Positions 50,409 through 59,425 of a stretch of 64,000 bases of DNA are shown one piece after another. The DNA is taken from NCBI GenBank assembly GCA_964500965.1, contig CAZCQZ010000007.1, positions 1-64,000 on the forward strand. The letters run 5' to 3'. Numbering within the stretch: position 1 is the stretch's first letter; each line of letters starts with the position of its first letter. A program made the position numbers and the translations under genes. The notes below the pieces were generated by a model. The model made no database searches. It was not told the DNA's origin and worked only from the letters and a program-made list of their open reading frames with translations. This stretch comes from JAISGQ01 sp964500965. Lineage in GTDB: Bacteria; Bacillota; Clostridia; Oscillospirales; Acutalibacteraceae.

Positions 50409-51253
50409 TTTGTTTTCATTACATAGGTGTTTGCCGCAAGCTTTTCGCTTTCGGTAAATCCATGCTTTTGATAGACCCAATACGGATTAAAACCGTCATT
50501 ACAGCCCTTTACGCCGATACCTTCAAGATACTTACGATGAAAAAGATGAAAATTTGATTTAAGATGTATCATAAGTGCATCAAGCATAGCGATTCGCGGA
50601 ATACCGTATCCCACTTCATAGCAGCCTATTGACAGATATTCACCGTCTGTTCCGAGAGTGCCGGTCATAAATCCGTATTTTCCGATTATTTCCCTTGGCA
50701 TTACCTCTAAAAGTCCTATGACATTTCCGTTATATTTTGCGTAAATTCCGGCAATGCTTTCAAAGCCCCAAACCTCCGAAAAGACTTTGCTTTTGATTTC
50801 AATACAGGCGTTGCGGAATTGTTTAGGCGGATTTCCGAAAGGGTAATTGCAAAGACACATTGACATTTCTTCATTATAGTTATCCCGTGTGATAGGCAGG
50901 AAAGTGATTTTGCCGTCTTTAAGCAACGCCGAAAGCTCAGATTCGGTAAGTATATTTCCCCGGATTTCTTCGGCGTATGTCTGTTCAGAAAGCTGCGGTA
51001 TTCCCAGTGCTTTGCATAATTTATCACGGTGCAGCGGTACAGTGTCAATTTGAATGCCATTGTAAAATACCTCAAAAAAACAGTTTTCTCCGACTGTTAA
51101 ACGGCTTTTAAGCTTATCTGGACATAGCTGAAAAGGGTACAGGTTAATTTTAATACCTGTGCCGTCAAGCCATTGCCTGAGTGTTCCGAGCATTGCGCCG
51201 GTAGCCTCGCAAATTGGCGAATAAACCACATCTATTTCTTTAACGTTTTCCAT
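50375..51253 (-). CDS. Thioredoxin-like / GNAT-like protein of unknown function
   Basis: A 292-aa soluble protein. The N-terminal 100 residues (VYSPICEATGAMLGTLRQWLDGTGIKINLYPF ... FFEVFYNGIQIDTVPLHRDKL) resemble a thioredoxin-type fold with one Cys at the usual active-site position. The C-terminal 170 residues (YAKYNGNVIGLLEVMPREIIGKYG ... NPYWVYQKHGFTESEKLAANTYVM) have the look of a GNAT acetyltransferase, including an 'X-X-Y-x-K-x-GF' end. ATG 51253 follows GGAGG. Reaction unknown; the fold assignments are by pattern only. Confidence 0.55.
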   Translation of the reverse strand: MENVKEIDVVYSPICEATGAMLGTLRQWLDGTGIKINLYPFQLCPDKLKSRLTVGENCFFEVFYNGIQIDTVPLHRDKLCKALGIPQLSEQTYAEEIRGNILTESELSALLKDGKITFLPITRDNYNEEMSMCLCNYPFGNPPKQFRNACIEIKSKVFSEVWGFESIAGIYAKYNGNVIGLLEVMPREIIGKYGFMTGTLGTDGEYLSIGCYEVGYGIPRIAMLDALMIHLKSNFHLFHRKYLEGIGVKGCNDGFNPYWVYQKHGFTESEKLAANTYVMKTKIQEKGKIRLS

Positions 51254-51277
51254 ATCTTGCCTCCGAATATAATTCAT

Positions 51278-51511
51278 TTAATCCTTTGCTTCCACAAACC
51301 ACGCGCCGTTTTCGTAAAAAAGATATCTCTGCTGACCATGTATTCGGCAGGCGTAACGTAAACCGGCACCGCCGGCTTTCAGCGATGCGGCACGGCAAAT
51401 GCCGGATATACTGTCGATTTCCAGCGTAAGCTCATCGCTCCAAAGTATTTTTATCGGACGGATATTGCCGTCTGTATCAAAAACGGCAACTACGTTTACA
51501 TATTTTTTCAT
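51278..51511 (-). CDS. Small DUF6504-like protein, companion of the Y-family polymerase
   Basis: A 77-aa protein (KKYVNVVAVFDTDGNIRPIKILWSDE ... ASLKAGGAGLRYACRIHGQQRYLFYENGAWFVEAK), mostly beta strand. In related Clostridia I know this small gene as the direct follower of the UvrX/DinB-like polymerase gene. Here the two are 2 kb apart, separated by the R-M pair. Its ribosome site GAGGAG (51529-51524) lies in the left 37-bp repeat, which is a copy of the end of the polymerase gene. The original arrangement was therefore polymerase stop, 3 nt, then this start. Function unknown. Confidence 0.75.
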   Translation of the reverse strand: MKKYVNVVAVFDTDGNIRPIKILWSDELTLEIDSISGICRAASLKAGGAGLRYACRIHGQQRYLFYENGAWFVEAKD

Positions 51512-51548
51512 TTTTCAGTTGTTCTCCTCTGTTAAGTCGGCGGAAAAA
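51512..51548. repeat. Left copy of the 37-bp direct repeat flanking the R-M cassette
   Basis: Identical over 37 nt to 53543-53579. It carries a copy of the last codons and stop of the polymerase gene plus the ribosome site of the small gene at 51278. Confidence 0.9.
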
Positions 51549-51594
51549 CAATCACAAAACCCAAATGGAGAAATTTCTCGTTGAAGTTTTTCTT

Positions 51595-52587
51595 TTAGTT
51601 TTCTAATGCTTTTTTAATCGCAACTGCAATTTCATATGCAAGATTCACAGGAACTGCATTGCCTATCATTTTATAGCCGGTATCAACCATTTCATAGATA
51701 AACTTAAAATCGTCCGGGAAACCTTGAACCCTTGCAACTTCTCTTACGGTCATGCGGCGATAAAGCTGCTCTTTGCCTGCGACAAAACGGCAATCGTTAT
51801 GACCGTATTTCACCATTTTGGGTGCTTGTGGGTGCAGTTGACATTGCCTACCGGAAGCCTGAACAGTAAAGCCCTGTTCGTCCCAAGCTTTCACTCTGTT
51901 TCTGCTCATAAAGATTGTAGAATATGCACCTGTAAAATATTCATTGTTATTAACAGCGTCCGGATTGCGATGATTTTTAGGCCCTGCGGGTACGGCTGTA
52001 TCCTGTAAATCCCAGATAATATCCCGAAGTGTGATTTTTTTATCGTCATCTTTTGTGCTGCCTTCCGGAAACTTGAAATCTATATGTAAATCTTTTCTGA
52101 AACCTATGTAAAAAACTCTTTTTCTTTCCTGTGCTACTCCGTAATCTTTGGCATTTACCAGGGTAATAGAAACATCATAACCGCATTCTTCGAACATCTG
52201 AATAATGTTTTTTACTGCGGTGCTATGCCTGTCCGCTAACATACCGGATACGTTTTCGGCAAGGAAAAATTTCGGTTGTTTATCTCGCAAAATGCGAATG
52301 TAATCATAAAAAAGTTGTCCTCTTTCATCATCAATACCGCGCAGAGAACCGGCTTCCGACCAGCTTTGACAAGGAGGTCCGCCGATAATTCCGTCTATAT
52401 CATCGGGAAAATCGCACTCTTTGATGTTGCGAATGTCACCCTCTATAAGTTTTGTTTTCGGGTGGTTTGCCTTAAAAGTTGCCCATATCGTTTTATCAAA
52501 TTCGTTTGCAACCGGTATTTCAAAGCCCGCTCTTTCAAAGCCGAGGTCAAGACCGCCGCAACCGCTGAACAAACTTATAACCTGCAT
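51595..52587 (-). CDS. C5-cytosine DNA methyltransferase of an NgoPII-type R-M system
   Basis: A 330-aa methyltransferase with motif I ([19 protein letters not shown], AdoMet site), motif [11 protein letters not shown] with the catalytic Cys, motif [10 protein letters not shown] (Glu-Asn-Val), motif VIII (KRVFYIGFR region), and motifs IX-X ([27 protein letters not shown]). A short target-recognition region lies between. Paired with an NgoPII-like endonuclease, it is predicted to methylate cytosine in GGCC, protecting host DNA. ATG follows AGGGGAG. It is the second gene of the pair, 14 nt after the endonuclease stop, which is notable because methylation must precede cutting. Confidence 0.92.
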   Translation of the reverse strand: MQVISLFSGCGGLDLGFERAGFEIPVANEFDKTIWATFKANHPKTKLIEGDIRNIKECDFPDDIDGIIGGPPCQSWSEAGSLRGIDDERGQLFYDYIRILRDKQPKFFLAENVSGMLADRHSTAVKNIIQMFEECGYDVSITLVNAKDYGVAQERKRVFYIGFRKDLHIDFKFPEGSTKDDDKKITLRDIIWDLQDTAVPAGPKNHRNPDAVNNNEYFTGAYSTIFMSRNRVKAWDEQGFTVQASGRQCQLHPQAPKMVKYGHNDCRFVAGKEQLYRRMTVREVARVQGFPDDFKFIYEMVDTGYKMIGNAVPVNLAYEIAVAIKKALEN

Positions 52588-52601
52588 AATATAACTCCCC
52601 T

Positions 52602-53438
52602 TTAATCAATGGTGTATGTAATCAATTTGGCATTTATCAAATTAGCAGGATTATCCGGGCTTTTAATTCTGATATTTTGAATTGAAAATTTGTCATCCGT
52701 AATTCCGGATAACAAGGATGTATTTTCAAAAGTGTTCCATTTGTTATCATTGATAATGCACATAAAATTAAATTTTTTGCTTATATCTCTTTGATACACA
52801 TAGGAAAATACATTCCAAGGGTTATCAATTCCCCACATACCTCTAACTCTTAAATAAGTAATTCCGAGTGGGTCAACGCGGTTAATTCTGCCGAGTTCGT
52901 TTGTTTCCGCAAATTCAACACCTGCGATATTCTCAACACCGTTTTTGATGGTTTGTTTTATTCTGCTATAACATTCATCACTTGCACAGTAATCTAAACC
53001 ATATACAAAGCATAAATGCCTGAGCCGGTTTTTCTTAACAACGCCAACCGAATATATCATATCTTTTTCAACCCATTCTTCCGCATTTCTGCAAGCGGTT
53101 GAAATCATACGACTATCAGCGCGGAGGGTATGTTTCGGATAACTGCTGTTTAACGCAAGTGCGGAATTGTCGCTCTCTATCTTTTTAACCTCAATAGCAT
53201 CACCGCCACGAAGCATTGCGTCCGGTGGGTTGCTGTCATTACCGAGATATGAAAAAACTTCATTCCACTTTTCCAATTTTTCGTTTTCGCTCATATCAAA
53301 AGAATCGGAAAATAAATCTTTGATGTATTCTTCCAAAGCATCTCCGGCGTTGTTTGCTCTGTTTCTTGTGTTGTAATGTTCTACAAGTTGCACTACCGGA
53401 TTATTAACCAAATTATATATTGCATTGATGATATTCAT
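52602..53438 (-). CDS. NgoPII-family type II restriction endonuclease (predicted GGCC)
   Basis: A 278-aa endonuclease that closely follows the NgoPII pattern from the N terminus: [69 protein letters not shown]. The PDAM...DAIEVKK section is the PD-(D/E)XK active site (Asp, Glu, Lys). NgoPII cuts GGCC; the same target is inferred here. ATG follows GAGG. Transcribed toward the methyltransferase gene as one unit. No control (C) protein gene is seen. Confidence 0.9.
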   Translation of the reverse strand: MNIINAIYNLVNNPVVQLVEHYNTRNRANNAGDALEEYIKDLFSDSFDMSENEKLEKWNEVFSYLGNDSNPPDAMLRGGDAIEVKKIESDNSALALNSSYPKHTLRADSRMISTACRNAEEWVEKDMIYSVGVVKKNRLRHLCFVYGLDYCASDECYSRIKQTIKNGVENIAGVEFAETNELGRINRVDPLGITYLRVRGMWGIDNPWNVFSYVYQRDISKKFNFMCIINDNKWNTFENTSLLSGITDDKFSIQNIRIKSPDNPANLINAKLITYTID

Positions 53439-53491
53439 ATCATAACCTCACTATTCAATGTCGTGCCTTTAAATTATACCATAGCGATTTT

Positions 53492-53547
53492 GAAAACGCC
53501 ATATGTTTTTGCACGTAATCGTTCTACGGCTTGCTTTGGGCGTTTTC
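53492..53547. repeat. Inverted repeat at the right edge of the R-M cassette
   Basis: GAAAACGCC (53492-53500) and GGCGTTTTC (53539-53547) flank a 38-nt loop. The outer arm runs 5 nt into the direct repeat and covers the polymerase stop codon. It may terminate polymerase mRNA or mark the insertion end. Confidence 0.5.
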
Positions 53548-53579
53548 AGTTGTTCTCCTCTGTTAAGTCGGCGGAAAAA
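53543..53579. repeat. Right copy of the 37-bp direct repeat
   Basis: Identical to 51512-51548. On the minus strand it encodes the last ten residues or so of the polymerase (ending SADLTEENN) and its stop codon, so the gene stayed intact after insertion. Confidence 0.9.
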
Positions 53580-54793
53580 GGATTTTCCGACTTGGGCGTA
53601 AAGCCTGCCAGTTCCTTGTCGGTTAGAAGCAGTGCAGGATATACGGAGCCGTTTCCGAAGCGTTTTTTCAGCTTTGAAACAGCACGGTCGAGCTGTTCGT
53701 TTTTTTCACGGCGGCTGTCATCGGGCATAAAGCCGCACTGTATCGGCGGCGCGTCGGTGCAAAGGTCGGAAACCGTAATGCTGAGTCCGCGAATAGGACG
53801 CTGCCAGCGATAAAACCCGTCAAACAACTTCAGCGCATAATAACAGATTTCCCCGGAAGAACAGGTATAATCGAAAAGCTTGTGCTGGTGGGATTGCCAT
53901 TGAAGCTCGTTATCTCTCACGCCTACGGTGATAACTCGCCCGGAAAGGCGCTGTTCACGCAGTCTCTGCGATACGCTGTCCGCAAGAACATTTAAAACTA
54001 TCTTTACCTCATTCCGCGATGTAAGGTCACGGGGAGCGGTTGTGGAATTTCCGACGGATTTTACAGGCTCGGCCGTGCCGTACAATGCAACCGGTGAAGA
54101 ATCTTCGCCGTTGGCGTAGGTGTGAAGCATGGTACCGGTTTTGCCAAAAGAAAGCTTTAACACATCGGCAGGGCATTCGGCAAGCGCTCCGATTGTAGTT
54201 ATCCCCATACTCCTGAGCTTTTTCTCGGTGTTTTTGCCTACGAACAATAAGTCCGACACCGGTAACGGATATACTATTGATTTAAAATTTTCTCTGTCTA
54301 TTACGGTTACGGCGTCGGGCTTTTTATAGTCACTGCCGAGCTTTGCGAATATCTTATTAAAGCTGACACCGATACTGACCGTAATGCCAAGCTCCTTTTT
54401 TACCCGACATCTGATTTCCTCCGCAATCGCTTTGCCGCCGTCTTTAGAGGCGATTTCGGTAACATCGAGCCATGCTTCGTCCGAACCGAAGGGCTCAACA
54501 CGGTCGGTGTATTCAAGGTATATCTGCCTTGCAAGGTGCGAAAAGCGGGAATAAAGAGAGAAATTCGGCTGCAAAATAACCAGCTCCGGACATTTGCGGC
54601 GAGCCTGCCACAAGGGTTCGCCGGTTTGAACGTTAAATTGCTTTGCAAGCTGATTTTTCGCAAGTATTATGCCGCGCCGCTGCTGCTCGTCACCGCCTAC
54701 CGCCACCGGTTTATCGCGCAGTTCGGGGTGGTGCAGACATTCTACGGAGGCGTAAAATGAATTGCAATCGCTGTGAAGTATAACTCTGTCCAT
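53546..54793 (-). CDS. dinB: Y-family DNA polymerase (DinB/UvrX-like), SOS-controlled
   Basis: A 415-aa translesion polymerase. Palm and finger motifs are HSDCNSFYASVE (metal Asp), ILAKNQLAKQFNVQTGEP (nucleotide contacts) and EPFGSDEAWLDVT (Asp-Glu metal pair). Then come the thumb helix-hairpin-helix (KNTEKKLRSMGITTIGALAECPADVLK) and the little-finger domain. The last residues (PFSADLTEENN) lie inside the right 37-bp repeat. Error-prone lesion bypass under SOS is expected. The promoter holds LexA-type boxes. The companion small gene now lies beyond the R-M cassette and has probably lost direct co-transcription. Confidence 0.92.
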   Translation of the reverse strand: MDRVILHSDCNSFYASVECLHHPELRDKPVAVGGDEQQRRGIILAKNQLAKQFNVQTGEPLWQARRKCPELVILQPNFSLYSRFSHLARQIYLEYTDRVEPFGSDEAWLDVTEIASKDGGKAIAEEIRCRVKKELGITVSIGVSFNKIFAKLGSDYKKPDAVTVIDRENFKSIVYPLPVSDLLFVGKNTEKKLRSMGITTIGALAECPADVLKLSFGKTGTMLHTYANGEDSSPVALYGTAEPVKSVGNSTTAPRDLTSRNEVKIVLNVLADSVSQRLREQRLSGRVITVGVRDNELQWQSHQHKLFDYTCSSGEICYYALKLFDGFYRWQRPIRGLSITVSDLCTDAPPIQCGFMPDDSRREKNEQLDRAVSKLKKRFGNGSVYPALLLTDKELAGFTPKSENPFSADLTEENN

Positions 54794-54802
54794 AAAATCA
54801 CC

Positions 54803-54840
54803 AAACGTTTGTTCTTGAGAACATTATAGAACAAACGTTC
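54803..54840 (-). promoter_or_regulatory. SOS promoter of the Y-family polymerase gene with two LexA-type boxes
   Basis: On the minus strand, GAACGTTTGTTC (54840-54829) directly precedes the -10 element TATAAT (54828-54823). A second box, GAACAAACGTTT (54814-54803), lies downstream. GTTC-N4-GAAC (54811-54822) adds a third half-site pair. The arrangement would let LexA block the promoter. Confidence 0.8.
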
Positions 54841-54910
54841 CGCAATGTCAACGGTAATTTTCGCCAATATGCAAATAATCCGAAATTATAGAATTTATAT
54901 GAAAAAAGGA

Positions 54911-54939
54911 TTGCATAACAACATATTTATTGTTACAAT
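54911..54939 (+). promoter_or_regulatory. Promoter of cdaA-cdaR
   Basis: TTGCAT (54911-54916), a 17-nt spacer and TACAAT (54934-54939), 58 nt before the start codon. Confidence 0.65.
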
Positions 54940-54996
54940 AAAGAGAGTGAAAAAGCTTTGCTCAACGGCACGATGCCGATAACGAGGTGAATTTAT

Positions 54997-55896
54997 ATGG
55001 CACAGCTATGGGACAACCTTAAAACAGTGGCGGAACTGTTCAAGTTTACCGATATTCTTGACATTGCCATTGTTTCATTTCTGATTTATCAGTTTATAAT
55101 GTTTGTCAAAAACAGCCGCATACAGCTTCTTGTAAAGGGAAGCCTTATTATACTTATCGCTTATATGTTCGCGCGTCTGCTCAAGCTTAATATGCTTGCG
55201 TATTTGGTTGAGATAATTGTCAGAAACGGCGTTATCGCACTGCTGATAATTTTCCAGCCGGAGCTGCGCGCCGTAATCGAGCGGCTGGGCAGAAGCAGAT
55301 TTTCCATGAAGAATCTGCTGGGTCTTGAAAAAGAGGACGAAAAAAGAGCTGCCGACCTTGCGGCGATAAGCGGTGTTGTTGAGGGATTCAGGTATCTGCA
55401 AAAGGAACGCATGGGCGCACTGGTTGTTTTTGAAAGAGATGTAAAGCTCAGCGAAATCGCAAGAACCGGAACTATTGTTGATGCAAGCGTCAGCACAAGA
55501 ATGATGAGTAACATCTTTTTCAATAAAGCGCCGCTTCACGACGGCGCGGTTATTATCCGTGACGGGCGTATATATGCGGCAGGCTGTATTCTTCCGCTTA
55601 CTCAGGGCATAACTCCGCGAGCCGATTACGGCACGAGACACAGAGCGGCAATAGGCATGAGCGAAAATTCCGACGCGGTTGTTGCGGTGCTGTCGGAAGA
55701 AAACGGTTTGATGTCCGTTGTGGAAAACGGAGAAATATCGAGATACGCCAATATTGCGGAATTTACCTCCGCGTTAATGAATGCTCTGATTCCGGAGGAG
55801 GAAGAAAACCCGTCCGAGGATAAAGGCGTTTCCGTAAAGGCGGTATTTTCAAGGCAGAAAAAGAAAACTGACGGTAACGCACGGAAGAAAAGGTAG
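54997..55896 (+). CDS. cdaA: Membrane diadenylate cyclase (c-di-AMP synthase)
   Basis: A 299-aa enzyme that makes c-di-AMP from two ATP, controlling potassium, osmolyte and wall homeostasis. Three N-terminal helices (about 20-80) precede the DAC domain: LGRSRFSMKNLLGLE linker, the DGA motif in LHDGAVIIRDGRIYAAGCILPLT, and the RHR motif in GTRHRAAIGMSE. Both catalytic motifs are intact. A charged C-terminal tail (RQKKKTDGNARKKR) follows. cdaR begins 9 nt after the stop. glmM, often the third gene, is not here. Confidence 0.95.
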   Translation: MAQLWDNLKTVAELFKFTDILDIAIVSFLIYQFIMFVKNSRIQLLVKGSLIILIAYMFARLLKLNMLAYLVEIIVRNGVIALLIIFQPELRAVIERLGRSRFSMKNLLGLEKEDEKRAADLAAISGVVEGFRYLQKERMGALVVFERDVKLSEIARTGTIVDASVSTRMMSNIFFNKAPLHDGAVIIRDGRIYAAGCILPLTQGITPRADYGTRHRAAIGMSENSDAVVAVLSEENGLMSVVENGEISRYANIAEFTSALMNALIPEEEENPSEDKGVSVKAVFSRQKKKTDGNARKKR

Positions 55897-55904
55897 GTGA
55901 GGAC

Positions 55905-57401
55905 GTGAGCTTGTCATTAAACGGTTTTAAAGCATCAACCAGAGATGCAAAGAAAAAAATTAAAAAGCTCACCGGCAAAATCTCTTTTGACTGGCTTTTC
56001 GATAAACGTGTGCTGGTTATTCTTTCTGTTGTCATATCGGTGGTTTTCTGGTTTTACATCACTTTGAATGTCAGCCCGAATGAAACAAAAACCTTTGCCG
56101 ATGTGCCCGTTACAATAGATAACAGTGCAATAGAAGCAAAAGGGCTTGAGCTTCTTGATATTATTGATACGTCTGTTTTGGGGGATAAGACTTACACTGT
56201 GCCGGTTGAAGTAGAGGGAAACAGATATTCTCTTACTCAGATTGATAAAGAGGATATATCGGTAGTCGCACAGCTTACCAACGTAATCGAAAATCAGCCG
56301 AACAATTATACTCTCACTCTTAAAGTGACCTGCACAAACAGTCTTTACAATGTTACCGTGAAATCGACTGTGGAATCAATAACGGTAAAGCTTGATGTTA
56401 TGACCGAAAAGTCATACACAATTAAAACCAAAACCAATTCCACGGCAACTACGGAAAACGAGAGCTATTCAATGGAATCTCCCGGCACCTACATCGGAAA
56501 CGAAAAAATATCCGAAGTCAAAATAACGGGTCCGCAAGCGGTTATGAACAGAATATCAAAGGTTGAAGTTTTTGCGGAGGGTGCTCAGAATCTTACGCAG
56601 ACCACCGATTTTAACGACGGCAGCTTTATGCTGTATGACGAAAACAGTGTGCGCATAAGCGGCAGTGACCTTGATTATGTCACGGTGACGGCTGTTGAAG
56701 AACAGTATGAAAACGTTCCGATTTCAACTGCGGCCGTAACCGTAAGAGTTCCGTTGCGCATAAATGCCACCGCAAAGCTCTCCGTGCTGTTTGACGAGAG
56801 CAAAGTCGGTTCGGGTTTTAACTGGAACAAGCTTAAACGGCATATTACCGTAACACCGTCTTCGGAGTTCGGAATTAAATATTCACCGGATATAGACAGG
56901 GAAGATGCCGCCAATGATATTGTAAATTCGCTGGAGCAGAAAACCGGCAGAATCGACCTGTCGTCCATTACTCCGGAAAATAACGTCTACCGGGAAACAA
57001 TAACATTGCCGCTGGGCGTTGAGCTTACCGGCGGTCTTTCGGGAAATCAGCTTGAGGTGGAGGTAAAATTCGACCTTGGCGGCTACATTTCAAAGACCAT
57101 GAAAATCGAAGTCGGCAGCAAGAATTTCCGCTATGACAGTGAAAGCACCGATATGGTCATAACTCCGTCGGGAACAATCACCGTAACCTTTGTCGGTCCG
57201 AAAGCGGAAATCGCAAAGCTGAACGAAGAAAATATTTCCGATAAGGTGACAATAGTTGCAGATACCTCAAATGTAACCGCGTCAGGAACGGTTTCACTTC
57301 CGGTCAACGTTCATATTAAGGGCACTACCGGTTGCTGGGCTGTCGGAACAGACGAAGCACTCTCACTGTCGGTGACCGCCACCGAGCCTGACGGCGAATA
57401 A
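55905..57401 (+). CDS. cdaR: CdaR, YbbR-domain regulator of CdaA
   Basis: A 498-aa protein. A short basic N terminus and one membrane helix (RVLVILSVVISVVFWFYITLNV) are followed by about four YbbR repeats outside the membrane, recognisable by phrases such as TFADVPVTIDN, VTGPQAVMNRISKVEVFAEG-type segments, and TFVGPKAEIAKLNEENISDKVTIVADTSNV. CdaR interacts with CdaA and modulates its cyclase activity. GTG start with GAGG just upstream. Co-transcribed with cdaA. Confidence 0.9.
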   Translation: MSLSLNGFKASTRDAKKKIKKLTGKISFDWLFDKRVLVILSVVISVVFWFYITLNVSPNETKTFADVPVTIDNSAIEAKGLELLDIIDTSVLGDKTYTVPVEVEGNRYSLTQIDKEDISVVAQLTNVIENQPNNYTLTLKVTCTNSLYNVTVKSTVESITVKLDVMTEKSYTIKTKTNSTATTENESYSMESPGTYIGNEKISEVKITGPQAVMNRISKVEVFAEGAQNLTQTTDFNDGSFMLYDENSVRISGSDLDYVTVTAVEEQYENVPISTAAVTVRVPLRINATAKLSVLFDESKVGSGFNWNKLKRHITVTPSSEFGIKYSPDIDREDAANDIVNSLEQKTGRIDLSSITPENNVYRETITLPLGVELTGGLSGNQLEVEVKFDLGGYISKTMKIEVGSKNFRYDSESTDMVITPSGTITVTFVGPKAEIAKLNEENISDKVTIVADTSNVTASGTVSLPVNVHIKGTTGCWAVGTDEALSLSVTATEPDGE

Positions 57402-57430
57402 GCTTTTAATTACGAAAGGATTTGATATAA

Positions 57431-58873
57431 ATGGCGAATCAGAACAAAATGGTAGAAGCTATAACCTCAATGGAGGAGGATTTTGCCAAATGGTATACCG
57501 ATATTGTCAAAAAGGCGGAGCTTATCGAGTATACCAGCGTTAAGGGCTGTATGGTGATACGCCCTTACGGCTATGCTATCTGGGAGCATATGCAGAGAAT
57601 ACTGGACGGCATGTTCAAGGAAAGCGGCCATGAAAATGTCTGCATGCCCATGTTCATTCCCGAAAGTCTTTTGCAGAAAGAAAAAGACCATGTTGAGGGC
57701 TTTGCTCCGGAGGTTGCATGGGTCACTCACGGCGGCAGTGAGCCGCTGGAGGAACGTCTTTGCGTAAGACCTACCTCGGAAACCCTTTTCTGCGAGCATT
57801 ATGCTAACATTGTCCATTCCTGGAGAGATTTACCGAAGCTTTACAATCAGTGGGTTTCCGTTGTAAGATGGGAGAAAACCACACGTCCGTTCCTGCGTTC
57901 AAGAGAGTTCCTCTGGCAGGAGGGTCATACTATCCACGCAACCGCGGAGGAAGCAAGGGAAGAAACCGTAAAAATGCTTGATACATACGCAAAATTCTGC
58001 GAAGAATATCTTGCAATGCCGGTTGTCAAGGGCGTTAAGACGGAAAGCGATAAATTTGCCGGTGCGGTGGACACCTATGCCATAGAAGCTCTCATGCATG
58101 ACGGCAAGGCACTTCAGGCAGGCACATCGCACTTTTTCGGTGACGGTTTTGCAAGAGCCTTCGGTATTCAGTATACCAGCAAGGAAAACAAGCTTGAATA
58201 CCCGTTCCAGACCTCGTGGGGCGTTACTACCCGACTTATCGGTGCGATAATCATGACCCACGGCGATAATAACGGTCTTGTTCTACCTCCTGCGGTTGCT
58301 CCGATTCAGGTTGTAATTCTTCCTATTGCACAGCATAAGCCCGGCGTACTTGACAAGGCATATGAGCTTAGAGATACTCTCAAGGCTGCCGGTATCCGCG
58401 TTAAGGTTGATGACAGCGATAATTCCGCCGGCTGGAAGTTCTCCGAATACGAGATGAAAGGCGTTCCCGTCAGACTTGAAATAGGTCCCCGTGATATTGA
58501 AAACGGTCAGTGTGTACTTGTCACACGTCACGACAGAGAAAAGACCGTTGCCAATATTTCAGAGCTGGTCGAAACCGTCAACGAAAGACTTACCGCAGTT
58601 CGCGACGGACTTTATCGGAAAGCTCTTGAAAACAGAGCAAATAAGAGCTACGACTGTACTACAATGGAAGAAATCACAAAGACCCTTGAGGAAAAGGGCG
58701 ACGGCTTTGTTTATGCGATGTGGTGCGGTGATGAAGCCTGCGAGGATAAGGTAAAGGAAGTTACCGGTGTCGGCTCAAGATGTATTCCGAACGAGCAGAG
58801 ACATCTTTCGGACAAGTGCGTATGCTGCGGCAAAGAAGCTAAACATATGGTTTGCTGGGGCAAAGCATATTAA
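57431..58873 (+). CDS. proS: Prolyl-tRNA synthetase (short, archaeal/eukaryal-type)
   Basis: A 480-aa class II synthetase charging tRNA-Pro. Motif 2 region is [24 protein letters not shown], and motif 3 [16 protein letters not shown]. The protein lacks the editing insertion of the standard bacterial form and has the C-terminal extension with a zinc-type Cys set (CGDEAC ... CVCCGKEA) ending in a Tyr, as in ProS type 3. This form occurs in many Clostridia. GAAAGGA precedes the start, 29 nt after cdaR, so it may belong to that transcript. Confidence 0.95.
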   Translation: MANQNKMVEAITSMEEDFAKWYTDIVKKAELIEYTSVKGCMVIRPYGYAIWEHMQRILDGMFKESGHENVCMPMFIPESLLQKEKDHVEGFAPEVAWVTHGGSEPLEERLCVRPTSETLFCEHYANIVHSWRDLPKLYNQWVSVVRWEKTTRPFLRSREFLWQEGHTIHATAEEAREETVKMLDTYAKFCEEYLAMPVVKGVKTESDKFAGAVDTYAIEALMHDGKALQAGTSHFFGDGFARAFGIQYTSKENKLEYPFQTSWGVTTRLIGAIIMTHGDNNGLVLPPAVAPIQVVILPIAQHKPGVLDKAYELRDTLKAAGIRVKVDDSDNSAGWKFSEYEMKGVPVRLEIGPRDIENGQCVLVTRHDREKTVANISELVETVNERLTAVRDGLYRKALENRANKSYDCTTMEEITKTLEEKGDGFVYAMWCGDEACEDKVKEVTGVGSRCIPNEQRHLSDKCVCCGKEAKHMVCWGKAY

Positions 58874-58879
58874 AAAATT

Positions 58880-58914
58880 ACTCCGCCCTTTAAAATCAGA
58901 GGGCGGAGTTGGTT
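58880..58914. terminator. Bidirectional terminator between proS and spmB
   Basis: ACTCCGCCCT (58880-58889) pairs with AGGGCGGAGT (58900-58909), with TTTTT shortly after on the plus strand and T-runs on the minus strand. Confidence 0.85.
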
Positions 58915-58915
58915 T

Positions 58916-59425
58916 TTAAAAGAAAACCGATACTGTCAGTGCGGACATTATCATGCCTGTAAGGTCGGCGGCAAGAGCCGCAAGAAGCGTTATGCCCGTG
59001 CGTTTTATGCCGACACTGCCGTAGTAAACCGCGATTGTATAAAATGTAGTTTCGGTTGAGCCGAGCATGACGGAAGCAACCCTGCCGGTAAATGTGTCTG
59101 CTCCCCAATGCTCGAATATATCGCGGATTACCGCCAGCGCACCGCTTCCGGATATCGGACGGAGCATGGCAAGAGGAAGCACGCCGGAGGGCATGCCGAT
59201 TTTCGCGGCGGCAGGAGAAAGAAAGGATACAAGCATGTCGATTGTGCCGGAAGAACGAAGCATTGATACGCATACGACCAGACCGATTAGTGCCGGCATG
59301 ATTGAAAATGTGTTTTCCATGCCCTCACGAGCACCCTCCAAAAACAGGTCAAAGACGGGAACACGTTTAACAAGGGCAAATATAAGTATCAAAGCGGCGG
59401 TTGCAAGCAGAAAATAACTGCCCAT
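58916..59425 (-). CDS. spmB: Spore maturation protein B
   Basis: A 169-aa membrane protein with the nucleoside-recognition (Gate) fold: FLEGAREGMENTFSIMPALIGLVVCVSMLRSSG, PLAMLRPISGSGALAVIRDIFEHWGADTFTGRVASVMLGSTETTFYTIAVYYGSVGI. SpmA and SpmB together are needed for proper spore core dehydration in Bacillus. Its ATG overlaps the spmA stop by one base (TAATG), so the two are translationally coupled. Confidence 0.93.
   Translation of the reverse strand: MGSYFLLATAALILIFALVKRVPVFDLFLEGAREGMENTFSIMPALIGLVVCVSMLRSSGTIDMLVSFLSPAAAKIGMPSGVLPLAMLRPISGSGALAVIRDIFEHWGADTFTGRVASVMLGSTETTFYTIAVYYGSVGIKRTGITLLAALAADLTGMIMSALTVSVFF

Larger units (their letters stand above)
51549..53579. mobile_element. 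R-M cassette inserted with a 37-bp target duplication
   Basis: A 2031-nt unit made of the restriction-modification pair plus one repeat copy. It is inserted exactly at the junction of the polymerase gene and its small neighbour. Removing one repeat and the intervening DNA restores a tight two-gene operon. No transposase, integrase or terminal inverted repeats are present. Confidence 0.8.

Noticed and set aside
51512..53579. Cassette considered as an insertion sequence or integron
   Set aside because: No transposase, integrase, terminal inverted repeats or attC-like fold; the only mobile-type feature is the direct repeat.
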